DNA of 64,000 nucleotides from Prevotella sp. (GCA_015060535.1 SUYH01000006.1:124001-188000), one strand, 5' to 3'. Counted from the stretch's first letter, positions 18,096 through 28,605 are shown. Translations and numbers: made by a program. The notes: generated from the letters alone by a model not told the origin.

Positions 18096-19139
18096 ATGGA
18101 AGAAAAGAAAGATATCAAGCCCATTGACTTTGCGAAAATAGCACAAAAGCTATGGCCACATAGAAAAAAATATTTCTACGTAATGCCTGCGACACTAATT
18201 ATAACATACCTATTCATGGTATGCATTCCTCGATACTATAGTTGCACGGTAACACTTGCTCCTGAAGCTAACACACCTGCCATGTCGGGCTCACTCAGTT
18301 CGTTAGCATCGTCATTCGGTTTGGGCAGTTCTTTGGCCAAGATGGCTTCACAGGATGCACTCTATGCAGAAATTTATCCTGACGTGGTGGCATCCAAGAA
18401 GTTTATTGCTGAGTTGATGCCTGTTAATGTGAAAACTAAAGATGGGGCAATTGCCTGTAATTATTATACCTATTTGCGCGACCACCAAAAAGCCCCATGG
18501 TGGCTAGTTATTAAGTCGAAAGTCGGTGAACTCCTAAAGCCGACTCCCAAGGACAGCTATTCCGGCAAAGAAAAGTTATCAATATTTAGTCTCACCAAGC
18601 AACAGGATGAGGTTTTTAGCTCCGTAAAAAGCAAGATAAGATGTCGTTATGACAAAAAGACCGACATAGTATCCATTCGTGTACTTGACCAAGATCCCTT
18701 AGTATGCGCTTTAATTGCCGATGCCACTTGCAGCAAACTTCAAGAATTCATTATTGATTATCGTACCAATAAAACCCGCATAGACTACGAATACTATAAG
18801 AAACTATGTGAAGAGAGCAAGGCTGAATACGACAAGGCACTTGACAAATACGCTTCTAGTGCTGATGCCCATACTAACTCCGTTTTGGAAGTGTATAAAT
18901 CTCGAGTTGAAAGACTGGAAAATGACATGCAAGCCAAGTACAACATTTACACAGCAATCAACAATCAGATGCAGACTGCCAGAGCGAAACTGCAGGAGGC
19001 AACGCCAGCATTCACTATTATAGAAAGTGCTTCAGTCCCCGTGAAACCAGCAGGTCCCAAACGAATGATTATCTCGATTGCCATGATGATTCTTTCGTTC
19101 TTTGTTCTGTCAGGATGGCTGCTAACAAAAAAGAAATAG
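18096..19139 (+). CDS. Wzz/chain-length-determinant-like protein without an evident BY-kinase domain
   Basis: N-terminal TM, 'YYSCTVTLAPE', coiled coil, C-terminal 'SVPVKPAGPKRMIISIAMMILSF' TM; 347 aa. Confidence 0.87.
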   Translation: MEEKKDIKPIDFAKIAQKLWPHRKKYFYVMPATLIITYLFMVCIPRYYSCTVTLAPEANTPAMSGSLSSLASSFGLGSSLAKMASQDALYAEIYPDVVASKKFIAELMPVNVKTKDGAIACNYYTYLRDHQKAPWWLVIKSKVGELLKPTPKDSYSGKEKLSIFSLTKQQDEVFSSVKSKIRCRYDKKTDIVSIRVLDQDPLVCALIADATCSKLQEFIIDYRTNKTRIDYEYYKKLCEESKAEYDKALDKYASSADAHTNSVLEVYKSRVERLENDMQAKYNIYTAINNQMQTARAKLQEATPAFTIIESASVPVKPAGPKRMIISIAMMILSFFVLSGWLLTKKK

Positions 19140-19171
19140 CAGACAAATATCCTTAATTTACAAGAAAATAG

Positions 19172-20233
19172 ATGGTTATAGCATTAGTGCTGCTCTTTGT
19201 GACATGTCTCTCACTCTCTTTCTTTGAAGAAAAGTTCAAAGAAAGAGACAAGAAGATAATATATATTTTTCTTGGAGTATTGATGATTCTGATTGCAGGT
19301 TTGCGCGAGGTAGGTTCTACCCCCGACACCGAAGCATACGAGGACATGTACTATGGTAAATATTTCATTACAGAGATATTAACAGAACCAACCTTTTTAT
19401 GGATTTCTGCACTGCTAAAGTCGCTATCACTAAGCGTCGGAGCCCTATTCATGACATATGCCATCATTTCAATACCATTACATTTGTCTGTATTGTGGCG
19501 AATGTCAAGTATCCCCCTCTTGACTCTTACCATATACATTTCCTACTACTACATGATGCACGACATGGTTCAGATTCGTGCCGCTATAGCCTCTGGACTG
19601 TTCCTATGGGCCATATATTTCTACGTTGAAAAGCACAAGATGTATGCGTTGGGGTGTATACTAGTAGGAATTCTGTTCCACTACTCGGCAGCAACCGGTT
19701 TGATATTATTCTTGCTGAGAGAGGAAATTCCACACTGGCAAAAACACGTACTCTATGCCATTGTACCTATTGGCCTTGTCGCCTATTTCACAGATCTTGA
19801 CATATCCTATCTTGTGCCAGAAGAATTAGGAGGCGCGAAACTAATGGCATACCGTGAGTTGAAGGAAAAAGGACTAGAGAACGACCAAGCAGGATGGGCT
19901 TTAGAAGTGAACATTCTTATCTGGATGAATATTGTGCTATACTATGCCAGCATCTATTATCAAGATTTTCTAACCAAGCACTGCAAGTATGTGCCCATTG
20001 CCATCAAAGTTCAAGCTGTAGGTTTCTGTTGTCTGTTCTTCCTGAAAGGTGTCAGCAAAATTCTGGGCAATCGCCTGAACGATTATTTCTCTGTGGCTTC
20101 AATCATTTTATGGACAGCATCCGTCTTTGCCTTTTACCCAACATTGTTGGGCAAAGTTATCAACAATGTTATCTCTTCCATACGATTCGTGACCAGTATG
20201 CTTGCATATGCATTATCACTACTTTTCTTGTAA
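19172..20233 (+). CDS. EpsG-like polysaccharide polymerase (Wzy-type)
   Basis: Polytopic; 'GLREVGSTPDTEAYEDMY', 'YYMMHDMVQIRAAIASGLFLWAIYF'. Confidence 0.85.
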   Translation: MVIALVLLFVTCLSLSFFEEKFKERDKKIIYIFLGVLMILIAGLREVGSTPDTEAYEDMYYGKYFITEILTEPTFLWISALLKSLSLSVGALFMTYAIISIPLHLSVLWRMSSIPLLTLTIYISYYYMMHDMVQIRAAIASGLFLWAIYFYVEKHKMYALGCILVGILFHYSAATGLILFLLREEIPHWQKHVLYAIVPIGLVAYFTDLDISYLVPEELGGAKLMAYRELKEKGLENDQAGWALEVNILIWMNIVLYYASIYYQDFLTKHCKYVPIAIKVQAVGFCCLFFLKGVSKILGNRLNDYFSVASIILWTASVFAFYPTLLGKVINNVISSIRFVTSMLAYALSLLFL

Positions 20234-20242
20234 ATAACACAT

Positions 20243-21667
20243 ATGAGTCTGAAGCAAAATTTCATATACAGCAGCATTCTTACGGTATCTACATACCTTT
20301 TTCCATTATTGGTATATCCCTATGTATCACGTATTCTAGGAGTCTCTAATATTGGTATCGTCAATTTCATTGATAATCTTATCAATTATTTTGTACTCAT
20401 TTCTATGATGGGTATCACCACTGTTGGTGTCAGGGAAATCGCTGCAGCCAGGAGCGACAAGGAAAAACTGTCAAGGACGTTCATGTCGCTGTTTGCCTTA
20501 ACTGCTATTACAACACTCATAGCCATAGCAGCATTATGGATAGCCATGTATGCCGTCCCCACCTTATTTCCTTTCAGAGACATGCTCTATATAGGAGTAG
20601 CAAAATTACTGTTCAATCTATTCTTGTTAGAATGGTTTTTCATGGGCATGGAGGAATTCAAATATATCACCAAGCGTTCCATTATAGTAAAATGTGGCTA
20701 TGTGCTATGCGTATTCCTCTTAGTCAAAGATTCTTCAGACTATAAGATTTACTATTTCTTGATAGTTGCCATGCTTGCTGTTAACGCCGTCATCAATGTC
20801 ATCTATAGCAGAAAGTATGTACATTTTTCCCTACAATTTATTACCATTCGGCCCTTTGTCAAGACTTTTCTGCTGATGGGTGTTTACGTACTGCTTGCCA
20901 ATGTTTACCAGTCGCTTAATCCTGTATGGCTCGGGTTTGTCACCAATACTGATGAGGTGGGCTATTTCACGACAGCCACAAAACTGCACACCATCATTAT
21001 GGCTGTACTTATATCCTTCACAAACATATTGTTCCCCCGTGTTTCAAACCTTCTTTCAGAAGGCAAAAAGGAGGAATTTTGGAAAAAGATAAACATCTCG
21101 TTCGATGCAATTCTCCTGTTCACTTTTCCAACAATTATCTTTGTCTTGGTAGCGGGGCCAGCCTTGCTTAACTTAATAGTCGGCGATGGTTTTGAGGGGT
21201 CCTACCTTCCATTAAGGATTATTACGCCACTTGTTCTAATCATCGGCATAGAACAAATCGTTGTAATTCAAATTCTCATGGCAATGCATCAAGACAACAC
21301 AGTATTGCGAAACTCATTCATCGGCGCGTCAGTAGCTTTGTTTTTCAACATCATCTTAACTGCCGATTTAGGAGCTGTTGGCTCAGCCATTGTATGGGTC
21401 ATTGCCGAAGTAACAATCCTAAGCATCACTATGATTGACATCTATAAAAAATACAATTACACATTGCCATATAAAAGGCTAGCGGTCTATTGCATCTCAT
21501 ATACGCCACTGCTTATCATCTCAATCATTGTATATAACAACATGAACAATGGCTTTGCTGCTCTTAGCTCTGTAGCAATCCTCACAGTGGCATATTCTGT
21601 CCTGAACGAGACACTTATCCTTAAAAACCAGGTAACACAGCAACTTCTTAAATCGCTGCATCTATGA
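20243..21667 (+). CDS. Wzx-type polysaccharide flippase
   Basis: Multi-TM, 'FPLLVYPYVSRILGVSNIGIVNFIDNLINYFVLISMMGI'. Confidence 0.9.
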   Translation: MSLKQNFIYSSILTVSTYLFPLLVYPYVSRILGVSNIGIVNFIDNLINYFVLISMMGITTVGVREIAAARSDKEKLSRTFMSLFALTAITTLIAIAALWIAMYAVPTLFPFRDMLYIGVAKLLFNLFLLEWFFMGMEEFKYITKRSIIVKCGYVLCVFLLVKDSSDYKIYYFLIVAMLAVNAVINVIYSRKYVHFSLQFITIRPFVKTFLLMGVYVLLANVYQSLNPVWLGFVTNTDEVGYFTTATKLHTIIMAVLISFTNILFPRVSNLLSEGKKEEFWKKINISFDAILLFTFPTIIFVLVAGPALLNLIVGDGFEGSYLPLRIITPLVLIIGIEQIVVIQILMAMHQDNTVLRNSFIGASVALFFNIILTADLGAVGSAIVWVIAEVTILSITMIDIYKKYNYTLPYKRLAVYCISYTPLLIISIIVYNNMNNGFAALSSVAILTVAYSVLNETLILKNQVTQQLLKSLHL

Positions 21668-22614
21668 AATTTTCTATCACAATACCGGCATATAAGTCAC
21701 AATTTTTGAACGAGGCAATCAGAAGCGTCATCGCCCAGACCTTCGGTGACTGGGAACTGATTATTGTTGACGACTGTTCGCCTGAGCATCTGCGAGCTAT
21801 TGCAGAACCATATCTATATGACTCCCGCATACACTACTATCGTAATGAGAAGAATTGCGGTGCTGTAAATGTAGTAGACAACTGGAACACCTGTTTGTCT
21901 TATACAGCAGGCGACTATGTGATTTGCATGGGCGATGACGACCTACTACTGCCATGCTGTTTAGAAGAGTATAAAAAATTGATTGACAAATATCCTTCGC
22001 TTAACGTCTACCATGCTCGGACACAAATCATCGACGATAAAGGAAGTATTATCAATCTGCAGGGGCCACGTCCTGAATGGGAATCAGTATTATCACTAAT
22101 ATGGAACAGGTGGGACAACCGGCATAGGCAGTTTCTTGGTGATTTCTGTTACCGTACAGACTATCTGAAAGCAGCTGGAGGCTATTACAAACAGCCATTA
22201 GCATGGGGCTCCGACGATATCACAGCGGCACTTGCAGCCAAAGGCAATGGAATTGCCAACAGCCAATGTTTCTGCTTTCAATATAGGGAAAATGCGATGA
22301 CAATCTCTAAATCGTCTCGCAATGCTCATCTCAAAGTTGAAGCAACTCTCGCCCACTACTGCTGGTTTACTAACTTCATAAAAGAATTATCAATAGGCGA
22401 TTCCACATCCAATGATCAGTTCTATAAGCAAACAATAGAAACGCCACGTCGTAAATTCTTTATCTCAATTATTGGTATTTATTGCAGCGAAAGTATGCGA
22501 GCCAACCCTATGAAGTTGTTTCGTTACCGTAAGCTACTAAAAAACATGCAAATACCAACGGTACATTTCGTCAAGTGGTATCTGGAATCTTTCTACTATC
22601 TATTCGTAAAATAA
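21664..22614 (+). CDS. Family 2 glycosyltransferase
   Basis: 'FSITIPAYKSQFLNEAIRSVIAQTFGDWELIIVDDCSPE'; 4-bp overlap with wzx. Confidence 0.92.
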   Translation: MKFSITIPAYKSQFLNEAIRSVIAQTFGDWELIIVDDCSPEHLRAIAEPYLYDSRIHYYRNEKNCGAVNVVDNWNTCLSYTAGDYVICMGDDDLLLPCCLEEYKKLIDKYPSLNVYHARTQIIDDKGSIINLQGPRPEWESVLSLIWNRWDNRHRQFLGDFCYRTDYLKAAGGYYKQPLAWGSDDITAALAAKGNGIANSQCFCFQYRENAMTISKSSRNAHLKVEATLAHYCWFTNFIKELSIGDSTSNDQFYKQTIETPRRKFFISIIGIYCSESMRANPMKLFRYRKLLKNMQIPTVHFVKWYLESFYYLFVK

Positions 22615-22622
22615 AAACGCCC

Positions 22623-23846
22623 ATGAACATCCTACTACTTACCCCATACCTGCCCTATCCGCTAAACTCCGGTGGTGCCCAAGCCGTTTTCAACATGATC
22701 GACCAACTGCGCCATCAGCACCACTACACAATAGTTATTAGTCAGGGCAGTGGCTACAATCCACACAACATACAAGCACTGCAGGAGATGTGGCCTGAGG
22801 TTGACATCATATACTATCCACTCTGGCGGCAAATACTCTATCTCCCATTTGTCTATGAGCGCTCTCGCCGCGTACTGCTCAAGAAGTTGGTTCCTAATAG
22901 CCGACGACTCATCATCGAGACAGCCACACGTCCCTACGGAGAGTGGTTCTCACCACATCATGTTCGTTTCATAAGCCAACTCATCGAAACACGCCATATC
23001 GGACTTGTACAGGTAGAGTTCTACGAATGCCTGCCTTGGAGCAATCACCTGCCACGCACTGTCAAAAAAATATTCATCCACCATGAACTGGGCTTCGTGC
23101 GCAAGCAACGCCTGCTGAAGGCTCTCACACTAAGTGCTAAAGAGCAACAGCTATTAGAAAAGTCGAAGCAAGCGGAACTAGCCGATCTTGCACTATACGA
23201 TGCCGTCATCACCGTCACACAGCACGACAAGGAGGTGCTTGAAGGAGAGGGACTGGTTACTCCCATATATGTCTCTACATTAGCCATCCAAACACCTTCC
23301 TACCCCTACCAGCCACAGTCTAACAGGCTTGTTTTTGTCGGCAGTGCAGGCCATCAGCCCAACAAGGAGGGCATCGACTGGTTTATCGACAAGGTAGCTC
23401 CATTACTAAAGAAACAGCAACTGACACTTGACATCATCGGCAATTATTGGCCTGACACATATACTGATTGTCAGGATATTAAAGTCAATCTAAAGGGCTT
23501 TGTTGAGAATCTACCAGACGTAGCTTTGGGCTGCATTATGATTGTACCCATACTCAGCGGCAGCGGCATGCGCATGAAGATATTGGAGGCCGCTGCCATG
23601 AGTCTGCCCATCGTCACGACCACCGTGGGTGTAGAGGGTATAGATCTTGTTGACGGTGAGTCGTGCTTGATAGCCGACACACCTGATGACTTTGCCAACG
23701 CTATCCTCCGCCTAGAGCACGACACAGCCCTATGTAGAGGCTTAGGCGAACAGGCCAACCGAGTATTCCGGGCAAAATACCATCCCTCTGTGCTGGCTAA
23801 GGCCAGAAACGAGATATATTCCACCATTATTCAGTCAAAACCATGA
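22623..23846 (+). CDS. Family 4 glycosyltransferase
   Basis: 'MNILLLTPYLPYPLNSGGAQAVFNM', C-terminal 'PILSGSGMRMKILEAAAMSLPIVTTTVGVEGI'; internal Met at 22623 preferred. Confidence 0.9.
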   Translation: MNILLLTPYLPYPLNSGGAQAVFNMIDQLRHQHHYTIVISQGSGYNPHNIQALQEMWPEVDIIYYPLWRQILYLPFVYERSRRVLLKKLVPNSRRLIIETATRPYGEWFSPHHVRFISQLIETRHIGLVQVEFYECLPWSNHLPRTVKKIFIHHELGFVRKQRLLKALTLSAKEQQLLEKSKQAELADLALYDAVITVTQHDKEVLEGEGLVTPIYVSTLAIQTPSYPYQPQSNRLVFVGSAGHQPNKEGIDWFIDKVAPLLKKQQLTLDIIGNYWPDTYTDCQDIKVNLKGFVENLPDVALGCIMIVPILSGSGMRMKILEAAAMSLPIVTTTVGVEGIDLVDGESCLIADTPDDFANAILRLEHDTALCRGLGEQANRVFRAKYHPSVLAKARNEIYSTIIQSKP

Positions 23847-24616
23847 CCGATTTCAGCATTGTCATACCTGCCTACAACAGTCTGCCACTGCTGCAACGAG
23901 CTCTCGGCTCCGTCTGCCAACAGCAAGAAGTTAGCTATCAAGTCATCATCACCGACGACTCGACCACCGATGATATCAGGCAATATATTCATAGTCTGGA
24001 CAATCCGCATGTCAAATATTATCATCACACCCAAAGACTTGGAGCAATCAGTAATTGGAACCATGGTCTTGAGATAGCTTCGAGCGGACAATATATCATA
24101 CTAATGCATCACGACGAGGCAATGAACGGTGCAAACCATCTTGCAAAAATCAAACGTGACATGGAACAAAAGCAGTGTGACATCGTTGTGACAAACATCG
24201 AAGTACACATCAACGGTAATGTCAAGTCCACGCATTTCACGACGTGGATAAAACGATACGCTTTACGTCACCCCTCGCTACTATTCCTCATCAATACTAT
24301 CGGCCCATGTGCTTGTTTTGCCTTTCGCAAAGAACAGCTACAGCCGTTCTGCGAAGAGCTCCACTGGTTAGTGGATGTAGAGTGGTACTACCGCATGCTG
24401 AAAGGGAAGCGTGCTTACTACGACAAATCAATCGTTACCCATTCTATTCACGGCCATCAGGAACAAATTACTCAAAACATTGATATTGCGAACTATTTCG
24501 AAACAGACAGGCAAACGATAACACGACTTCATAACGGCAACAGAACTATCCGACGGATGCTATGGTTCAATAAGATACTGATTATCAACACAAAAAAACT
24601 GTTTAGAAAGATATGA
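23843..24616 (+). CDS. Family 2 glycosyltransferase
   Basis: 'FSIVIPAYNSLPLLQRALGSVCQQQEVSYQVIITDDSTTDD'. Confidence 0.92.
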   Translation: MTDFSIVIPAYNSLPLLQRALGSVCQQQEVSYQVIITDDSTTDDIRQYIHSLDNPHVKYYHHTQRLGAISNWNHGLEIASSGQYIILMHHDEAMNGANHLAKIKRDMEQKQCDIVVTNIEVHINGNVKSTHFTTWIKRYALRHPSLLFLINTIGPCACFAFRKEQLQPFCEELHWLVDVEWYYRMLKGKRAYYDKSIVTHSIHGHQEQITQNIDIANYFETDRQTITRLHNGNRTIRRMLWFNKILIINTKKLFRKI

Positions 24617-25485
24617 GAATCGTAAACGTTTTAGGAGGATTGGGCAATCAGATGTTTCAGTATGCGCTATACGTCTCACTAAAGCAAAAGTTCCCTAAAG
24701 AAAGAGTCCTCGTCGACCTCCATTGCTTCAATGGCTATCACAAACATAGAGGAATAGAGATAGACAAGGTGTTCAATATCTCTTTCGAGCAAGCTACACT
24801 ACGAGAAACAGCACATTTGGCCTATCCTTACCCTAACTTCCAAGCGTGGCGGATAGGCAGTCGCCTACTCCCCATTAGACGAACAATGCTTAAGGAAAAA
24901 CCAAACTTTACCTATGAGCCAACAGCAACGACACGAACCATCGACACCTACTATGACGGTTATTGGCAGCACGAAGAATACTTCATGGACATACGTCCTG
25001 AAATTCTGAAAACATTCACCTTTCCATCCTTCATCGACAACAGAAACAGACATATTGCAGATATAGCCTCGACCTCCAACAGTTGTTCTATACACATCCG
25101 AAGAGGTGATTATCTGACTGATCCACTTCGGAAAGGAACCACAGGCGATGACTTTGCGCTGAAAGCTATCAATGAGATGCAGCAAAGACAACATCCCAAC
25201 AGGTGGTTTGTTTTCTCTGATGACATCAACTGGTGTCGTCTGCATCTTTCGAGATTGTTAGGAAACAATAATACTCATTACATCGACTGGAATACAGGCA
25301 ACAACAGCATCCACGACATGCATCTGATGTCGCTCTGTAGGCATAATATCATTGCAAACTCTTCATTCTCATGGTGGGGAGCATGGCTCAGCCAGAATGA
25401 CAATAAATGTGTGATTGCTCCTGCCGTATGGATGAACATGAAAGACGTGGCTTCGCCCGTTCCGCACCATTGGATTAAATTGTAA
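24613..25485 (+). CDS. Alpha-1,2-fucosyltransferase (GT11)
   Basis: 'VLGGLGNQMFQYALY', 'SIHIRRGDYL', 'NSSFSWWGAWLS'. Confidence 0.93.
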   Translation: MRIVNVLGGLGNQMFQYALYVSLKQKFPKERVLVDLHCFNGYHKHRGIEIDKVFNISFEQATLRETAHLAYPYPNFQAWRIGSRLLPIRRTMLKEKPNFTYEPTATTRTIDTYYDGYWQHEEYFMDIRPEILKTFTFPSFIDNRNRHIADIASTSNSCSIHIRRGDYLTDPLRKGTTGDDFALKAINEMQQRQHPNRWFVFSDDINWCRLHLSRLLGNNNTHYIDWNTGNNSIHDMHLMSLCRHNIIANSSFSWWGAWLSQNDNKCVIAPAVWMNMKDVASPVPHHWIKL

Positions 25486-25498
25486 TTTAAATAGAAGT

Positions 25499-26701
25499 AT
25501 GATTCGGGTTTGCTTCATAGCTTTACTGCTCTTCAATTACATGCAACCAACATCGCTGGCCAACGAAGACGAAATGCCAATCATTGCCTATATGGGCGTG
25601 CCTGATTGGCGAACCAGCGAAGAGGACTTTCGCACACTCAGTGAATGCGGATTTAATGTTAGTTTATACCCCTATGCATCACTTGATCTCATGGTTCAAG
25701 CATGCCGATATGCCGATAAATATGGTGTTAAGATATTAGGACGATGCCCTGAAATGCGGAATTCTCCTACCAAAACAGCCAACACGCTAAAAAAAGAAAA
25801 AGGTTTTTTTGGTTATATCATACAAGACGAGCCTACTGTCCCAGAGATACGTGAGCGACAGAAGGATATTCTCAAGCTCAAACGCATTGACAGCACACAT
25901 TGCTTCTATATCAATCTTCAGCCTTATTACCATGAAGAATGGGTAAAGCCCAGCATGAAGGCTAAATCCTACCCTGAGTACCTAAAAGCAGCATCGGCAG
26001 CTTCAACACAGCAAATATCATTCGACTTCTATCCTATTACGACTAAGGGAATCAGAGGAACTTGGTATCACAATCTCGAGATGGTGAGGAATGAGAGCCA
26101 GATATCAGGCAAGCCATTTTGGGGCTTCGTGCTCTCTGTTCCCCACGATGTTCCATTCACACCCGATACCTTCTACCCCACCCCCACGTTAGGCTCACTG
26201 CGATTGCAAATTTACTCAAATCTTGCTTACGGTGCCCAAGCCATACAATACTTCACTTATTGGAATCCTGGAGAAAGTGAAGGTTTCCACTACCACGATG
26301 CTCCTATCAGTCGCGACGGTAAGAGGAACGACACCTACTTTCTCGTACAGCAGATGAACAAAGAACTTCGTCAGGTTGCCCCACTCTTCTATGGTGCAAA
26401 CATCACAGAAGTCCACCACCTTGTATCTATCCCTCAGGGAACCTCTAAACAGATGTCAACGCCCACCAACATTCGCTCGCTAAAAATCGTTGGACGTCAA
26501 GGAGCTATCATATCACAATTCAATAAGGATGGGCACTCTTATATGGCCATTGTCAACAAGAGTCATGAGAGAAAAATAAAAGTATCCATCAAACTACAAA
26601 ACAACACTCCACGTCAGATTAGCAAAGATTTGAAGGAGCAATCCATCAAATCAACATATATCGTTGCAGCGGGCGATATTCTCATTTTTAAACTGAAATA
26701 G
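25499..26701 (+). CDS. Secreted glycoside-hydrolase-like (TIM-barrel) protein
   Basis: Signal peptide; 'GVPDWRTSEEDFRTLSECGFNVSLYPY...GFFGYIIQDEPTVPEI...ISFDFYPI', pattern of beta-galactosidase-like TIM barrels. Confidence 0.6.
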   Translation: MIRVCFIALLLFNYMQPTSLANEDEMPIIAYMGVPDWRTSEEDFRTLSECGFNVSLYPYASLDLMVQACRYADKYGVKILGRCPEMRNSPTKTANTLKKEKGFFGYIIQDEPTVPEIRERQKDILKLKRIDSTHCFYINLQPYYHEEWVKPSMKAKSYPEYLKAASAASTQQISFDFYPITTKGIRGTWYHNLEMVRNESQISGKPFWGFVLSVPHDVPFTPDTFYPTPTLGSLRLQIYSNLAYGAQAIQYFTYWNPGESEGFHYHDAPISRDGKRNDTYFLVQQMNKELRQVAPLFYGANITEVHHLVSIPQGTSKQMSTPTNIRSLKIVGRQGAIISQFNKDGHSYMAIVNKSHERKIKVSIKLQNNTPRQISKDLKEQSIKSTYIVAAGDILIFKLK

Positions 26702-26749
26702 TGAGCTAATAATTTGCCCATCTCTAAACTTATTATTACCTTTGCAGTT

Positions 26750-27571
26750 ATGAATGAGTTTTCAGTATTAATGTCTGTATATAAAAATGAGCAAGCCAGC
26801 TATCTCACGGCGTGTTTTGACAGTATATGTCAGCAAACGCTGCTACCTAACGAAATAGTATTAGTAGAAGACGGTCCACTTACCCCTGAATTATACGAAG
26901 CCATTGCTCATGAAGAACGACGTCTTCCTATACTTAAACGTATCGTCCTACCTGAAAACCAAGGACTGGGGATTGCTCTCAACAAAGGCTTGCAAGCCTG
27001 CTCACATGATATTGTTGCACGAATGGACACCGACGACATCTGTTTACCCAATAGATTTAAAACCCAGATAGATTTCATGATCTGTCATCCAGAAATAGAT
27101 GTGCTAGGAGCCTGGATAGAAGAGTTTGACCATACCCCAAACAACATCGTCGGAATTCGTTGTACACCTGAATATCACGACGAGATAATCAAATTCGGAA
27201 AGAAGCGAAATCCCATCAACCACCCTGTCGTCATGTTCCGAAAGAAAGCCGTGATGGAGGCTGGCAACTACCAGCCTTGCTATCTTTTTGAAGACTATTA
27301 TCTATGGGGCCGCATGCTTCAACAAGGATACATTTTTCACAATCTGCAGGAAATATTACTCCAGTTTAGGCGTTCACCAGAAATGATTAAGCGTAGAGGC
27401 GGCATCAATTATGCGCTATATGAAATAATATTCTTAAGAAAACTTCAAGAAACAAGGTACATTTCCTCCTACGATTTATTACGCAATATTTCGCAACGCA
27501 CACTCATCAGAATTATCCCCAATGGTATCAGAAACTATATCTATAAAAAATTATTGAGAACAATACCATAA
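26750..27571 (+). CDS. Family 2 glycosyltransferase
   Basis: 'FSVLMSVYKNEQASYLTACFDSICQQTLLPNEIVLVEDGPLT'; internal Met at 26750 preferred. Confidence 0.92.
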   Translation: MNEFSVLMSVYKNEQASYLTACFDSICQQTLLPNEIVLVEDGPLTPELYEAIAHEERRLPILKRIVLPENQGLGIALNKGLQACSHDIVARMDTDDICLPNRFKTQIDFMICHPEIDVLGAWIEEFDHTPNNIVGIRCTPEYHDEIIKFGKKRNPINHPVVMFRKKAVMEAGNYQPCYLFEDYYLWGRMLQQGYIFHNLQEILLQFRRSPEMIKRRGGINYALYEIIFLRKLQETRYISSYDLLRNISQRTLIRIIPNGIRNYIYKKLLRTIP

Positions 27572-27800
27572 CATTTTTTATAAACAGGATAGTACTTTCC
27601 CAACTGAAGAATCATCATTTCGGCTGTGAATGTACAAAGAAGAGGTGGAAAAGCCAAATAATCTTCACCTCTTAATATAATTCTTGAGGTTTTTCAATTA
27701 CTCCGAAAGGACAAAAAAAATTGCCATTGGATGCAATAAAATTGATATTCACTCGTCTTAATAATAGAACGTTGAATTAAAATGAAGTGTTTATCGATAT

Positions 27801-28430
27801 ATGACTACTCTTAAAAACGGATATATCGTAGACGGAATGAATGAGGTGGAACGCAATATCAAAAGGTTAATAGACCTGTTTACTGCGCTCATTTGCCTTG
27901 TCATTTTTTCACCCCTGATGCTGTTATGTTACATCGCCATCAAACGAGAGGATGGCGGGCCTGCCATCTTCAAGCAGGAGCGCATCGGGCGATTCGGGCG
28001 TCCTTTCTATATCTATAAGTTCCGTAGCATGAGAGTAGATGCTGAGAAGGACGGACCTGCTCTTTATCAGCATGAAAACGATACCCGTATAACAAAGATT
28101 GGAAAGTTTCTTCGTGCCCATCATTTGGACGAGTTGCCCCAATTATGGAACGTGGTGAAAGGTGAGATGGCTTTTATCGGTCCTCGTCCTGAACGCAAAT
28201 TCTATATCGACCAAATTATTGAGCACGATCCTCGCTACGTCTATCTCTATCAGGTGCGTCCTGGGGTAACTTCCTACGCTACACTCTATAACGGATATAC
28301 GGACACGATGGAGAAAATGTTGCGTCGTCTGGAACTTGACCTCTACTATCTGGAACATCGATCTTTGTGGTTTGATGCCAAACTATTGGTATTGACCTTC
28401 TTGAACATTGCTTTTGGAAAGAAATTCTAA
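27801..28430 (+). CDS. Sugar transferase (undecaprenyl-phosphate sugar-1-phosphate transferase)
   Basis: 'RLIDLFTALICLVIFSPLMLLCYIAIKREDGGPAIFKQERIGRFGRPFYIYKFRSM', 'HLDELPQLWNVVKGEMAFIGPRPER'. Confidence 0.94.
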   Translation: MTTLKNGYIVDGMNEVERNIKRLIDLFTALICLVIFSPLMLLCYIAIKREDGGPAIFKQERIGRFGRPFYIYKFRSMRVDAEKDGPALYQHENDTRITKIGKFLRAHHLDELPQLWNVVKGEMAFIGPRPERKFYIDQIIEHDPRYVYLYQVRPGVTSYATLYNGYTDTMEKMLRRLELDLYYLEHRSLWFDAKLLVLTFLNIAFGKKF

Positions 28431-28453
28431 AAAGAGATTTTCATATTAAACAC

Positions 28454-28484
28454 TTGCATATCTCAAGAAAAAGTCATATCTTTG
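28454..28484 (+). promoter_or_regulatory. Candidate Bacteroidetes promoter (TTG-N20-TATCTTTG)
   Basis: TTG 28454-28456, TATCTTTG 28477-28484. Confidence 0.65.
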
Positions 28485-28578
28485 TCGCATCGTACGTCAA
28501 TTTAGAATGCACTTACCTTCGATATCCCCAAGATGTAGTCCCCATTCTTGTACGATTGAACAACGTTTGATATACGTC

Positions 28579-28605
28579 TGTTGTCCGTTTATTAATCGGA
28601 CAACA
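28579..28605. promoter_or_regulatory. Inverted repeat / hairpin in leader
   Basis: TGTTGTCCG-tttattaat-CGGACAACA, 9-bp perfect arms. Confidence 0.65.

Noticed and set aside
17068-18096. Transposon with transposase
   Set aside because: The islet has flanking direct repeats but no transposase, integrase or terminal inverted repeats visible, so it is reported as an islet rather than a named mobile element.
27640-27673. AAGAGGTG...CACCTCTT hairpin as a terminator
   Set aside because: Stem is short with an 18-nt loop and lacks a clear T-tract; support insufficient.
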